Position numbers and translations under genes: made by a program. A stretch of 64,000 bases of DNA from Rosistilla carotiformis (GTDB taxonomy: Bacteria > Planctomycetota > Planctomycetia > Pirellulales > Pirellulaceae). Shown one piece after another: positions 43,956 through 52,316 of this stretch. Each line of letters opens with the position of its first letter. Within the stretch, counting starts at the first letter, position 1. The stretch lies in NCBI RefSeq assembly GCF_007753095.1, contig NZ_CP036348.1, forward strand, positions 5,123,411 to 5,187,410, given 5' to 3'. The notes below the pieces were generated by a model. That model did not search any database, was not told the DNA's origin, and saw nothing but the letters and a program-made list of their open reading frames with translations.

Positions 43956-44801
43956 ATGTCGACCCCACAACTATTTGTGCACTCGCGATTCACGATCGCA
44001 CCGCCAACGCTCCTCTTCATCGTCCTGGCATCCGCCGCAGCGGCAGCGCCGCGAAACGATCCTCCGTCAGCCAGCTACGACGCATTCACCGAACCCTTCC
44101 AAACGATCGACGTCGCGGCGGCCGAGCCTGGACGCGTGGCAAAGGTCTTCGTCGAACCGGGGGCTCAGGTCGCAGCCGATGCGTTGTTGATGGCCTTGGA
44201 CAGCCAAGTGCTTCGCGCCACGCGAGCCGTCGCCGTCAAACAATCCGAAGCGACCAGCGAGATCGATTCGCTGCGTATCGAACACCAACGACTCGCCCAC
44301 CGCTACCAACGCTTGCTGGAACTGCGGTCGCAAGGAGCGGGCAGTCCGGACGAAGTCTTGCAAGCCGAAACCGAAGTCAAGATCGCCCAGCTTCGCGTGC
44401 AGACAGCTCTCGAACGGCAACGGATCGCCGAACTGGAGATCGCCGAGATCGACGCGCGGATCGCGATGAAAGAGATTCGCAGTCCGATCGCCGGGATCGT
44501 TACCGAAGTCGTCCAAGAGGTGGGCGAATTTGTCGCCGGAGCCGAACCGACAACCGTTCGCGTCGTCGATCTGAGCGCCCTCCGCGCCGTCTTCTATCTG
44601 CCGACACAGGTTGCCATGCAGCTGCAAGTTGGACAAACGCTGGCCTTGCAGTTCCCCGAATCCGCCGCTGACGTGGCCGCAACGATTCGCCACATCGATC
44701 CGGTCACCAACGCCGAGAGTGGCCGCGTTGGTGTCGAAGTGATCATCGACAATCCCAACAACCAGTACCGCAGTGGCCTCCGCTGTCGACTGCACCCGTA
44801 A
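43956..44801 (+). CDS. HlyD/RND-type periplasmic adaptor
   Basis: The 281-residue protein has an N-terminal signal or anchor (LLFIVLASAAAAA). A split lipoyl domain follows (PGRVAKVFVEPGAQVAADAL with its partner RSPIAGIVTEVVQEVGEFV). An alpha-hairpin coiled coil of about 80 residues (EATSEIDSLRIEHQRL onwards) and a beta-barrel domain (LPTQVAMQLQVGQTLALQFP) complete it. Such adaptors bridge an inner-membrane exporter and a TolC-type channel. The ATG at 43956 lies 2 nt after the SecA-like stop, so co-translation is likely; an upstream in-frame start would fall inside secA. It is short for the family and lacks the usual membrane-proximal C-terminal domain. Confidence 0.85.
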   Translation: MSTPQLFVHSRFTIAPPTLLFIVLASAAAAAPRNDPPSASYDAFTEPFQTIDVAAAEPGRVAKVFVEPGAQVAADALLMALDSQVLRATRAVAVKQSEATSEIDSLRIEHQRLAHRYQRLLELRSQGAGSPDEVLQAETEVKIAQLRVQTALERQRIAELEIAEIDARIAMKEIRSPIAGIVTEVVQEVGEFVAGAEPTTVRVVDLSALRAVFYLPTQVAMQLQVGQTLALQFPESAADVAATIRHIDPVTNAESGRVGVEVIIDNPNNQYRSGLRCRLHP

Positions 44802-44869
44802 CCCGACCAACGCACTTTCCCGCGGAACATCGCAATCGCCCATCGCCCCAAAATTTTGACACATCCATC

Positions 44870-46858
44870 ATGACAAGCCCACCGATCCCAACCCATATCG
44901 CGACCGGCACCAACACCCAGTGGTCCCCCGCTTCGGTTGTGGTTCCCCGTTCCAACGACCCGCTGCCCCAATCGACACCACAGTCCGAGCAATCGGCCGC
45001 GACGCCAGCGAGCATCGACCGACGATTCGGCCAACTGCAGCAGACGCTCACTCAGATCGCCCGCGACGCCGGTTCGATCCAACAATTTGCCGATGCCTCG
45101 CTGACAGCGATCTGTCGATCCGGAATCGCGATCGGCGGCATGTGGCACCCGCGTTCCAACACCGACCCGGCGACCGACGACAGCGAACCGCTGGCGGCCC
45201 AAATCCCTGGCGGCCTCTTGGGACAGCCCGCAACGCAACAATGGCTGCACGCTTGCCGAACGTCGCTGGCAACCGACGAGGAACCGCAAACATTCACCTC
45301 GCCCCAAGTTCAGGGCCTGCACGCGACCTGCATCCATCTCGCGGTCGGATCGCAGCATTACGCGATCACCTTGGTCGCGATCGGCAGCGATGCTGGCGAC
45401 CTGCAGCGGACGATCCAGTTGTTGCCGGTGATGGCAACCGCGTGGCACTTCGGCCGCGAAGCGATCGCCTGCCAACACGACCTCCGCGTCACCGCCGCCT
45501 TGGTGGAACTGGTCGCCGAGGTTCAGAAGTGTCCCACGTTGGCCGAGGCGTGCCAGTCGATCGTCGACCAATGGAAAGCTCATCTCGGCTGCAAGTTCAT
45601 CGCGTTGAGCCTGTTCCCTGCGGCGAGCCGATTGGCCGAAGGACGTTCCCAACCGCTGCGTCTACAGGCGATCTCCGGACTTGCACACTTCGACCCCAGT
45701 TCTCCACTGGCACATGCGATCGAATCGGCCCACGACGAATGTGTGCTGCGTGAATGCGTCACCAGCTGGCCTCCGCTGGCGCCGAATCGTCGCGAACTCT
45801 CGATCGCCCACCGGCAGATCGTCGAATCGGCGGGAGTCGAATTGATCGCGTCGACGCCGCTACGCGATAACGATGGCCGAATCGTCGGCGTGCTTTCGGC
45901 AGCCGGTCCGTTTCTATCGGTCGGAAATCCGGAGACACAGAACTTGTTGACCGCGTTGTCGCTGCCGATCGGTTCGGTGTTGTCGATCAGCCGTCGCGCT
46001 CAACCCTCGCGACTTCGACGCTTCGCCCAGCGGATCGCTTCGCAATCGATCGCCACCCAGCGGAATCTGTTGCTCGCGTCGGTTGGTGTCGTCCTGATCG
46101 CGTTGTGCCTCCCCTGGCCCTACCGCGTCGCTTGTCGCTGCCGCTTGGAACCGGCAGCCAAACGCTTCGCCGTCGCTCCGTACGACGGATTGTTAGACGC
46201 GACCTTTGTCCGACCCGGCGATCGCGTCGTCGCCGGCGCGCCGCTTGCCCGGATGGAACAACGCGAGATCAACTGGGAATTGGCCGGCGTCGTCGCGCAA
46301 CAAGCGCGGATCCGAAAAACGCTCGACAGCCACATGGCAAATCATGAGACGCCCAAGGCGATGATCTGTGAAGCGGAACTGGCCGAACTCGCCGCCCGTC
46401 GCCAGTTGCTGGAATACCAACGCGACAACATGGAGATCCGCGCTCCGGTCGCCGGATTGGTGCTGGCGGGAAGTCTCGAACGACGCGAGCACGTTCCGGT
46501 CGGGATCGGCGAAAAACTGTATGAGATCGCCGAGATCTCGCCGCTGCGGGTCGAAGTTGCGATTCCGGCGGAAGATATCTCCCACGTGGAGATCGGCATG
46601 AAGGTGCAGATTCGATTGAACTCCGAACGGCTGCAACCGATCGTTGGCAAACTGGAATCGATCCGCCCCCGTTCGGTCGTCCGCGAGAATCGCAATGTGT
46701 TTGTCGCCGAACTGAGCGTCCCCAACCCCGACGGCAAGCTGCGCCCCGGAATGGAAGGGGACGCCCGTATCGAAACCGTTCGTCACACGCTGGCCTGGAA
46801 TTGGTTCCACAAACCTTGGGAACGAGCCGTCGCGTGGTTGTCGCTGACCTTCACCTAA
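44870..46858 (+). CDS. GAF domain - HlyD adaptor fusion membrane protein
   Basis: The 662-residue protein has a long N-terminal cytoplasmic part with a GAF-like domain at about 205-380 (AEACQSIVDQWKAHLGCKF ... LIASTPLRDNDGRIVGVLSA). One transmembrane helix follows at about 398-420 (LLLASVGVVLIALCLPWPYR), then an HlyD-type extracytoplasmic part with lipoyl-like halves (DATFVRPGDRVVAGAPLARM and IRAPVAGLVLAGSL) and a barrel (SPLRVEVAIPAEDISHVEIG). GAF domains usually bind small ligands, so this adaptor could sense a cytoplasmic signal. It starts 68 nt after the previous gene and precedes the M50 gene by 97 nt. I know of no standard transporter with this architecture. Confidence 0.83.
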   Translation: MTSPPIPTHIATGTNTQWSPASVVVPRSNDPLPQSTPQSEQSAATPASIDRRFGQLQQTLTQIARDAGSIQQFADASLTAICRSGIAIGGMWHPRSNTDPATDDSEPLAAQIPGGLLGQPATQQWLHACRTSLATDEEPQTFTSPQVQGLHATCIHLAVGSQHYAITLVAIGSDAGDLQRTIQLLPVMATAWHFGREAIACQHDLRVTAALVELVAEVQKCPTLAEACQSIVDQWKAHLGCKFIALSLFPAASRLAEGRSQPLRLQAISGLAHFDPSSPLAHAIESAHDECVLRECVTSWPPLAPNRRELSIAHRQIVESAGVELIASTPLRDNDGRIVGVLSAAGPFLSVGNPETQNLLTALSLPIGSVLSISRRAQPSRLRRFAQRIASQSIATQRNLLLASVGVVLIALCLPWPYRVACRCRLEPAAKRFAVAPYDGLLDATFVRPGDRVVAGAPLARMEQREINWELAGVVAQQARIRKTLDSHMANHETPKAMICEAELAELAARRQLLEYQRDNMEIRAPVAGLVLAGSLERREHVPVGIGEKLYEIAEISPLRVEVAIPAEDISHVEIGMKVQIRLNSERLQPIVGKLESIRPRSVVRENRNVFVAELSVPNPDGKLRPGMEGDARIETVRHTLAWNWFHKPWERAVAWLSLTFT

Positions 46859-46955
46859 GCCAACCAAAATCCAACCGATCGACCGCTGCCAACGCGACCG
46901 CGGCGAATCGGATTCCATCCACCACAATCCCAACCCAACCAACTGTCACCTCGCC

Positions 46956-49190
46956 ATGCAATCGTCTTTGGAAACACCCGAATCGTACACCCCCGAAGCG
47001 CAGCACAGCTGTGTCGAATTGAGTGGTGTCGTGCTGACACTCCGCGACGACTTGCGGTTCACGTTGCAACACGACGGCGCGGCCGACACCAATCTAATTG
47101 AAGATCATGCGCGAACGAAATTCTATCGGGTTGGAATCGCCGAATTCGCGTTCATCTCGTTGTTGGACGGCCACGTGACGATCGCCGAAGCGCACGGCCT
47201 GGCCGCGTCGGCGTTGGGCGCCCAAGCGCTCAACGATCAAGAGACCGCGGGCCTTTGCCGCTGGTTAGTCGAAAATCAATTGGCCTCGACTCCCGCATCG
47301 CTGACCTCGTGCCGGATGGCCGAGGCGGCCGGCCAACACCGCTTCCAAAAACGACTGGCAAGCCTCTCTTTGATCAGCCCCAAGCTTCCCTTCGGCAATC
47401 CCGACCGCGCGATCGGGGCGATCTCGCCGCTGTTGGGTTGGTGGTTCTCGCCCCTTGGATTTGCGATCTGGATGATCGTCATCGGCGGTGGCCTGGTCTC
47501 CGTATTTGCAGCGGCGGATCGGATCAATCCGAGTGCCGAAACGGTCATCGCCCGCAACAACTGGATCTGGTTGGGGACAACTTGGTTTCTGTTGAAGCTG
47601 GTTCACGAACTGGCCCACGGTCTGGCCTGTAAACGCTTCGGTGGGTCGGTCCGCGAATGTGGCATCGTCCTGTTCATGCTGATCCCCCTGCCGTACGTCG
47701 ACGTCACCTCGGCGTGGCAATTCCGCGCTCGATCGCGTCGTATCCTTACATCGGCCGCCGGGGTGATGGCCGAATTGATGATCGCGGCGATCGCGGCGAT
47801 CCTATGGAGCCGTTCGACGTCGCCGCTGGTCGTGCAGCACGCGTTTAACGTCATGCTGTCGGGCAGCCTGATCACGTGGATGTTCAACGCCAATCCGCTG
47901 ATGCGATTCGACGGCTACTACATTTTGACAGATTGGTTGAAGATGCCGAACCTGGCGACGCATGCAAGTCAGATGGTCCGCGGCGCGGTGCGGAAGTTCT
48001 TTTTGGGAATCGAATCCCCCGCGTCCCACGGCAACCTCCGCTCGCGGTGGTTTGTCGCGGGATATGGCGTCGCGGCGATAGCTTGGCGAGTCGTGATGTG
48101 CACCGCGTTGATCGTCGGTGCCGAACAGATGCTATGGGGCGCAGGGATCGCGATGGCGTTGATCGCGGCCACGTTGTGGTTCATCCTGCCCATCGCCCGC
48201 ACCCTCCACTTCATCGTTTGGGGAAATCCGACCAGCCAACCCAACCGCCGCCAATTTTGCAAGGCGATCGCGATCGTATCGCTCCTGGCCGCAGGCATTC
48301 TGTTGTCACCCTGGTATGGCCAGACGACAGCTCCGGCGATCGTTGGCTACGATCCGTTGATTCAAGTTCGCGCTCCGACGATGGGCTTCGTCAAACGGGT
48401 CGCCGTCCGCAGCGGGCAACAGGTCCACGCCGGCGACGTTCTGTTGGAACTCGAAAATCAGCCGCTGCAGATGAAAACGGCGGAACTGGCAGCGCAAGTC
48501 CAACGGTCGCGGACCCGCGCTCGCATCTACGCCGCATCGCACCAAGCCGCTGCCTACGATGTGGAACAACAACAATTGGCCGCGATCGAATCGGAATGGA
48601 ACGACCGCCGCGGGATGTTGTCGAACTTGATCATCCGCGCGACAAAACCGGGAATCGTAATCGGCGACACGCTGGAATCGGTGTTGGGAACTTACGTCGC
48701 CCCCGGTGAATCGTTGATGACCTTGGGTCCCCAAGGGCAGTGCCGGATCCGCGCGCTGGTCCCGCAGCGCGAACTGGAGTACTTCGTCGCGCGAGTCGGT
48801 CAGACGGTCCGCGTGCAGATGCATGGCAGCCCCGGAATCGTGGGCCGCTTGGAATCGGTCGACCCGCGAGGCGACACCCGCCTGCCTCACGCCGCGTTGA
48901 GCGCCACCGCCGGAGGCCCGATCGCCACCCATGCCAACCGCCAACCCGACAGCGAACCGACCGACGGAATCACGGCCACCGCAGGGGAAGCATCCGGCGA
49001 CGCAACGTTTGAAGCGACCGAGCCCTATTTCACCGCAACCATCCGCGTGGATGATGACGCGCTAGCTGGAAAAATCGGTGCGACCGGATGGGTTGGCTTT
49101 CGGTCCCATCGCGGCTCGGTCGGCGTCGTGCTGTGGGAAACGCTCCACAACTGGATCACTTCACGACAGCGGCACGTCCCAACAGGCTGA
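46956..49190 (+). CDS. M50 metallopeptidase-HlyD fusion, multi-pass membrane protein
   Basis: The 744-residue protein has an N-terminal PqqD-like winged-helix segment (about 22-110, LSGVVLTLRDDLRF ... LLDGHVTIAEA). A polytopic M50 region follows with the zinc motif HELAH (about 217-221, in LVHELAHGLACKRFGGSV) and NPLMRFDGYYILTDWL, which supplies the third-ligand Asp (about 318). The C-terminal half is HlyD-like, with IQVRAPTMGFVKRVAVRSGQ, a coiled coil and a barrel (PQRELEYFVARVGQTVRVQM). The Asp in FDGYY matches the site-2-protease-like inner-membrane proteins I associate with HlyD/TolC clusters. It is the only multi-pass protein in the set and may be the inner-membrane channel, a protease, or both. 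Confidence 0.85.
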   Translation: MQSSLETPESYTPEAQHSCVELSGVVLTLRDDLRFTLQHDGAADTNLIEDHARTKFYRVGIAEFAFISLLDGHVTIAEAHGLAASALGAQALNDQETAGLCRWLVENQLASTPASLTSCRMAEAAGQHRFQKRLASLSLISPKLPFGNPDRAIGAISPLLGWWFSPLGFAIWMIVIGGGLVSVFAAADRINPSAETVIARNNWIWLGTTWFLLKLVHELAHGLACKRFGGSVRECGIVLFMLIPLPYVDVTSAWQFRARSRRILTSAAGVMAELMIAAIAAILWSRSTSPLVVQHAFNVMLSGSLITWMFNANPLMRFDGYYILTDWLKMPNLATHASQMVRGAVRKFFLGIESPASHGNLRSRWFVAGYGVAAIAWRVVMCTALIVGAEQMLWGAGIAMALIAATLWFILPIARTLHFIVWGNPTSQPNRRQFCKAIAIVSLLAAGILLSPWYGQTTAPAIVGYDPLIQVRAPTMGFVKRVAVRSGQQVHAGDVLLELENQPLQMKTAELAAQVQRSRTRARIYAASHQAAAYDVEQQQLAAIESEWNDRRGMLSNLIIRATKPGIVIGDTLESVLGTYVAPGESLMTLGPQGQCRIRALVPQRELEYFVARVGQTVRVQMHGSPGIVGRLESVDPRGDTRLPHAALSATAGGPIATHANRQPDSEPTDGITATAGEASGDATFEATEPYFTATIRVDDDALAGKIGATGWVGFRSHRGSVGVVLWETLHNWITSRQRHVPTG

Positions 49191-49322
49191 ACCTGCCGAC
49201 TGTAGCGGTTCTAATTTTAGATAGCATTACACTGCGCGATTGCCTAGGGCTCGCGTCACAAGGCTAGCAAACCGATACAAGATATTGTCTAGGCTTCCTG
49301 GTTCCGTTCAGTGGGATTCGAA

Positions 49323-51467
49323 ATGCATACGTACATTAAAACTCTCTCAGCTATTGCATTCGCGATAGGAGTCGGAGCGGAGTTGTGCGCCCAACGGCCC
49401 GATCCAGTTTCGCATTTGATACCACACTCCGATTCGAGCTCCCGTCAAAGAACGGACTTGTCAAACCTGCCCCTTGCCTACTCTCGGGGACGCGTCTTCC
49501 CCAATCAACCTTCGGAATCCGTTCCAGTCGCACTCCCGTCGATTCGCCCATCCACCATCCAACCAGTCGTGGCGCCCCCGCGCCGCGTCCTCTCATCGCC
49601 CTCCCAGGTCGAAGGTGCGGGAGCGTTCACGAAATCGCCGCTGCCAATCGCGTATCCCGCCGTTCCGATACGTCTGGTTCCCGTTCTGCCAACCTTTATG
49701 CAGAACGCAGCCTATCCGACAACACATCCAATGGTTTCAACGACGCATCCAAATACACAATCTCCCAATCGCTCGATAACATCACAGTCATTTGTTCACG
49801 AGCAACCGACTTACCAGATTCCTCCCGCCGTCGCGAATACTGGCGAGGCTTTGGAAGTGATCGAACCTCCGTCCGAAGCAGAGATCGTCGAGGACGGCCA
49901 CTCGATGGATGACAAGCAATTAGTGCCGGCGAACCAACCGTGGTGGCAAGACCTGGTGGCCCGTCCGCTGCGTCCCAACACGACTCCCGTGCCGGTGACA
50001 CTGGAACAATTGATCGTCGCCGCGCTGGAACACTCCAATCAGATCAAGGTCTTTTCGAAACTGCCACTGATTCGCGAAACGACCGTCGGCGAAGCGGATG
50101 CAGCCTTCGATTGGATCACGTTTTTCAACAACCGTTGGGACGACGTCAGCGATCCGGTGGGCAGCTCCCTGACCGTCGGCGGCAACGGCACGCGTTTCAA
50201 CGATCACAACCTCTCCGGTTCGGCGGGAGTTCGCCGGCAAACCCGCAGCGGTGCGCAAGTCGAAATGTCGCAGCGATTGGGCTGGCAGGACAACAACTCG
50301 ACCTTCTTCGTTCCCGCTCCCCAAGGTACGTCGCGGTTGACACTACGGATGACCCAACCGTTGCTGCGCGGACGCGGCGCGGTCTACAACAATTCGATTA
50401 CCGTCTTGGCGCGCATCGATCAACGACAGGCTAGTGATGAATTCCAACGCCAATTACAGGGGCATCTATTGGAAGTCATGCGTGGCTATTGGGAATTGCA
50501 TTTGGAACGAGGCGTATTGTTGCAGAAACTGCAATCGTATCAACGAGCTGCCGAGATCACCCGACAACTGGAATTGCGGGCGCAACTGGACGCCTCGCAG
50601 AGCCAATTGGTTTCCGCGCAGGCGACGCAAGCACAACGTCGATCGGACCTGTTCCGCGCCCAAGCCGCGGTTGTCAACGCGGAAAGCAAAATCCGCGCCT
50701 TGGTCAACGATCCCTCCTTGGGCAGTTCGGATGATTGCGAACTCATTCCCGTCGCACCCCCAACGATCGAACCGTACCAAGTCGACATGCAACATCAACG
50801 CGTGCTGGCCGTTCGGAATCGGCCAGAAATTGGACAAGCGATCAAGCAAATCAAATCGGCCAGCGTTCGTTTGAACATGTCGCGACACGAATTGTTGCCG
50901 GTCTTGAATCTCGTCACCGAAGCGTATGTCAGCGGACTCCAAGGCAACGGTGACATCACCGCGTCGTTGTCACGGCAATTCGATACCGGATCACCCAGCT
51001 ACGGCGTCGGCTTTGAATATGAAATGCCGATCGGAAATCGCGCCGCCAAATATCGTAATCGACGCCGGATGCTGGAACTGAGTCAATTGAACGATCAATA
51101 CCAGTCAACCCTCTCCACCGTCCAATTGGAAGTTGAAGTCGCGGTCCGAGAATTGCATACCTCGCAACAAGAAATGGCCGCGAAATTCGAAGCCCAACGA
51201 GCGCGGACACGTCAACTGAAGACACTCACCGAACGTTGGCAACGCAACATCAATGATGCCGTCACAGGCAGCTTTGCCCTCGAAAATTTGCTCGACGCCC
51301 AAGATCGCGTCGCGCAGTCCGAGTTCGAATACTTGCAAAGCCAACTGACCTACAACGTCAGCATTGGCAACTTGCATCGCGCCACCGGCACGCTGCTGGA
51401 ATCCGAACCGGTAAGCGAGTATCGCGCCGCGGACTTTGAAACGTCCACCGCGAACGAAAGCGATTAA
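49323..51467 (+). CDS. TolC-family outer-membrane efflux protein
   Basis: The 714-residue protein has a signal peptide (MHTYIKTLSAIAFAIGVGA). A Pro/Thr/Ser-rich, probably disordered stretch follows (about 24-215), then the TolC fold from about 222 (PVTLEQLIVAALEHSNQI). Two long helical-hairpin repeats alternate with beta segments (GSAGVRRQTRSGAQVEMSQR; FEYEMPIGNRAAKYRNRRRM) and end at LTYNVSIGNLHRATGTLLES. It should form a trimeric channel through the outer membrane and a periplasmic tunnel. The ATG at 49323 is preferred over GTG at 49311 because it starts the signal peptide. It lies 132 nt after the M50-HlyD gene and closes the run with a hairpin at 51491-51530. Confidence 0.9.
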   Translation: MHTYIKTLSAIAFAIGVGAELCAQRPDPVSHLIPHSDSSSRQRTDLSNLPLAYSRGRVFPNQPSESVPVALPSIRPSTIQPVVAPPRRVLSSPSQVEGAGAFTKSPLPIAYPAVPIRLVPVLPTFMQNAAYPTTHPMVSTTHPNTQSPNRSITSQSFVHEQPTYQIPPAVANTGEALEVIEPPSEAEIVEDGHSMDDKQLVPANQPWWQDLVARPLRPNTTPVPVTLEQLIVAALEHSNQIKVFSKLPLIRETTVGEADAAFDWITFFNNRWDDVSDPVGSSLTVGGNGTRFNDHNLSGSAGVRRQTRSGAQVEMSQRLGWQDNNSTFFVPAPQGTSRLTLRMTQPLLRGRGAVYNNSITVLARIDQRQASDEFQRQLQGHLLEVMRGYWELHLERGVLLQKLQSYQRAAEITRQLELRAQLDASQSQLVSAQATQAQRRSDLFRAQAAVVNAESKIRALVNDPSLGSSDDCELIPVAPPTIEPYQVDMQHQRVLAVRNRPEIGQAIKQIKSASVRLNMSRHELLPVLNLVTEAYVSGLQGNGDITASLSRQFDTGSPSYGVGFEYEMPIGNRAAKYRNRRRMLELSQLNDQYQSTLSTVQLEVEVAVRELHTSQQEMAAKFEAQRARTRQLKTLTERWQRNINDAVTGSFALENLLDAQDRVAQSEFEYLQSQLTYNVSIGNLHRATGTLLESEPVSEYRAADFETSTANESD

Positions 51468-51490
51468 TGGGTCAAGGCGTTTTCAAGTGA

Positions 51491-51530
51491 GACAGCCAAG
51501 CCGGATCCAACGATCCGTTGCCTGGCTGTC
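51491..51530 (+). terminator. Hairpin terminator after tolC-like gene
   Basis: GACAGCCA (51491-51498) pairs with TGGCTGTC (51523-51530). Inside it GGATC (51503-51507) pairs with GATCC (51512-51516). It lies 24 nt after the TolC stop, in a convergent gap, with only a short T-rich tail, and may act in both directions. Confidence 0.6.
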
Positions 51531-51585
51531 ATCGGTTTCTTAACCGGAGGAACCACGTGCCCCGCGTACGCGGAACGCTCCGAGT

Positions 51586-51876
51586 CTATTTGCCTTTTAA
51601 CAGCACCGACTTGATCAGCCCCACGAGCGCCATCACGGCACCACCACCAACGCCCCCCGAAGCGACGCTGCCGAGGATCGATGCGATGTCGATCGAACCC
51701 GATGGGCCCGCTTCAATCCCCAGCATGCCCAGCAGTTGGCCTCCCAAACCGCCCCCCAAGATTCCTGCAATCGAGTTGCCCAACACGCCCAAATCGAGCT
51801 TTTTGGCCAGTTTACCGGTAAGGTTCCCCCCCGCGGCACCGGATACAAGTTGAATGATCAACGGAAGATATTGCAT
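51586..51876 (-). CDS. Small glycine-zipper membrane protein
   Basis: The 96-residue protein is highly hydrophobic and glycine-rich: YLPLIIQLVSGAAGGNLTGK, then GVLGNSIAGILGGGLGGQLL, GSVASGGVGGGAVMALVGLI and a basic end KSVLLKGK. Repeated small-residue patterns (GGGLGG, GGVGGG) favour packed membrane helices. Conserved hypothetical proteins of this shape occur in many bacteria, and I know no experimental function. It is convergent with the tolC-like gene and divergent from guaB. The sequence is clean throughout, so I regard it as a real gene. Confidence 0.7.
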   Translation of the reverse strand: MQYLPLIIQLVSGAAGGNLTGKLAKKLDLGVLGNSIAGILGGGLGGQLLGMLGIEAGPSGSIDIASILGSVASGGVGGGAVMALVGLIKSVLLKGK

Positions 51877-52316
51877 GAGTTCTTATTCCAATGAGTAGAT
51901 GAACGACCGAATGTCGCTATACCTATAGAAGCGAAACCTCCCCCCCAAACCCGCAAGCGCAGGGCCATTCCGGCCCCCCATAGCTTCTGGTAGCGAACAT
52001 TCCAAAGCACCGGGCGACTCACACCGGCGGCGCTCGTGGGAGAACCTTTCGGTTTCGATTGTCATTCCATACCGCGCTCCCCATCACCTCTTCGCTGGGC
52101 CTATTGGAGGCACCTTCTTCCCAGCGATTTCCCGATCGAGACGGCCCCTGCGACGTCAAACGCCTCTCCGCCCCTAGGCCCGATCTCGCCAGCGGGCCCA
52201 ATGAAGATCCCCGGTGCGGCGATTCGGTTTAATTCGCTGGGCGTTGCCACTTTGGGCAGGGGGCTCCATAATCGACAATGATTGTTGCCCGATCCCCCAT
52301 ACAGACCTTTGAAGCA
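51877..52316. other. Divergent region upstream of guaB
   Basis: These 440 nt separate the glycine-zipper gene (minus) from guaB (plus). I see no convincing gene; a 60-codon minus frame lacks signals. GGCCCG (52177-52182) pairs with CGGGCC (52193-52198), a small hairpin about 120 nt before guaB. I find no recognisable purine riboswitch core or clear promoter. Confidence 0.4.

Noticed and set aside
42478-43968. Long antisense open frame of 496 codons across the SecA-like gene
   Set aside because: It mirrors the codon periodicity of a high-GC gene; the sense frame has all SecA motifs.
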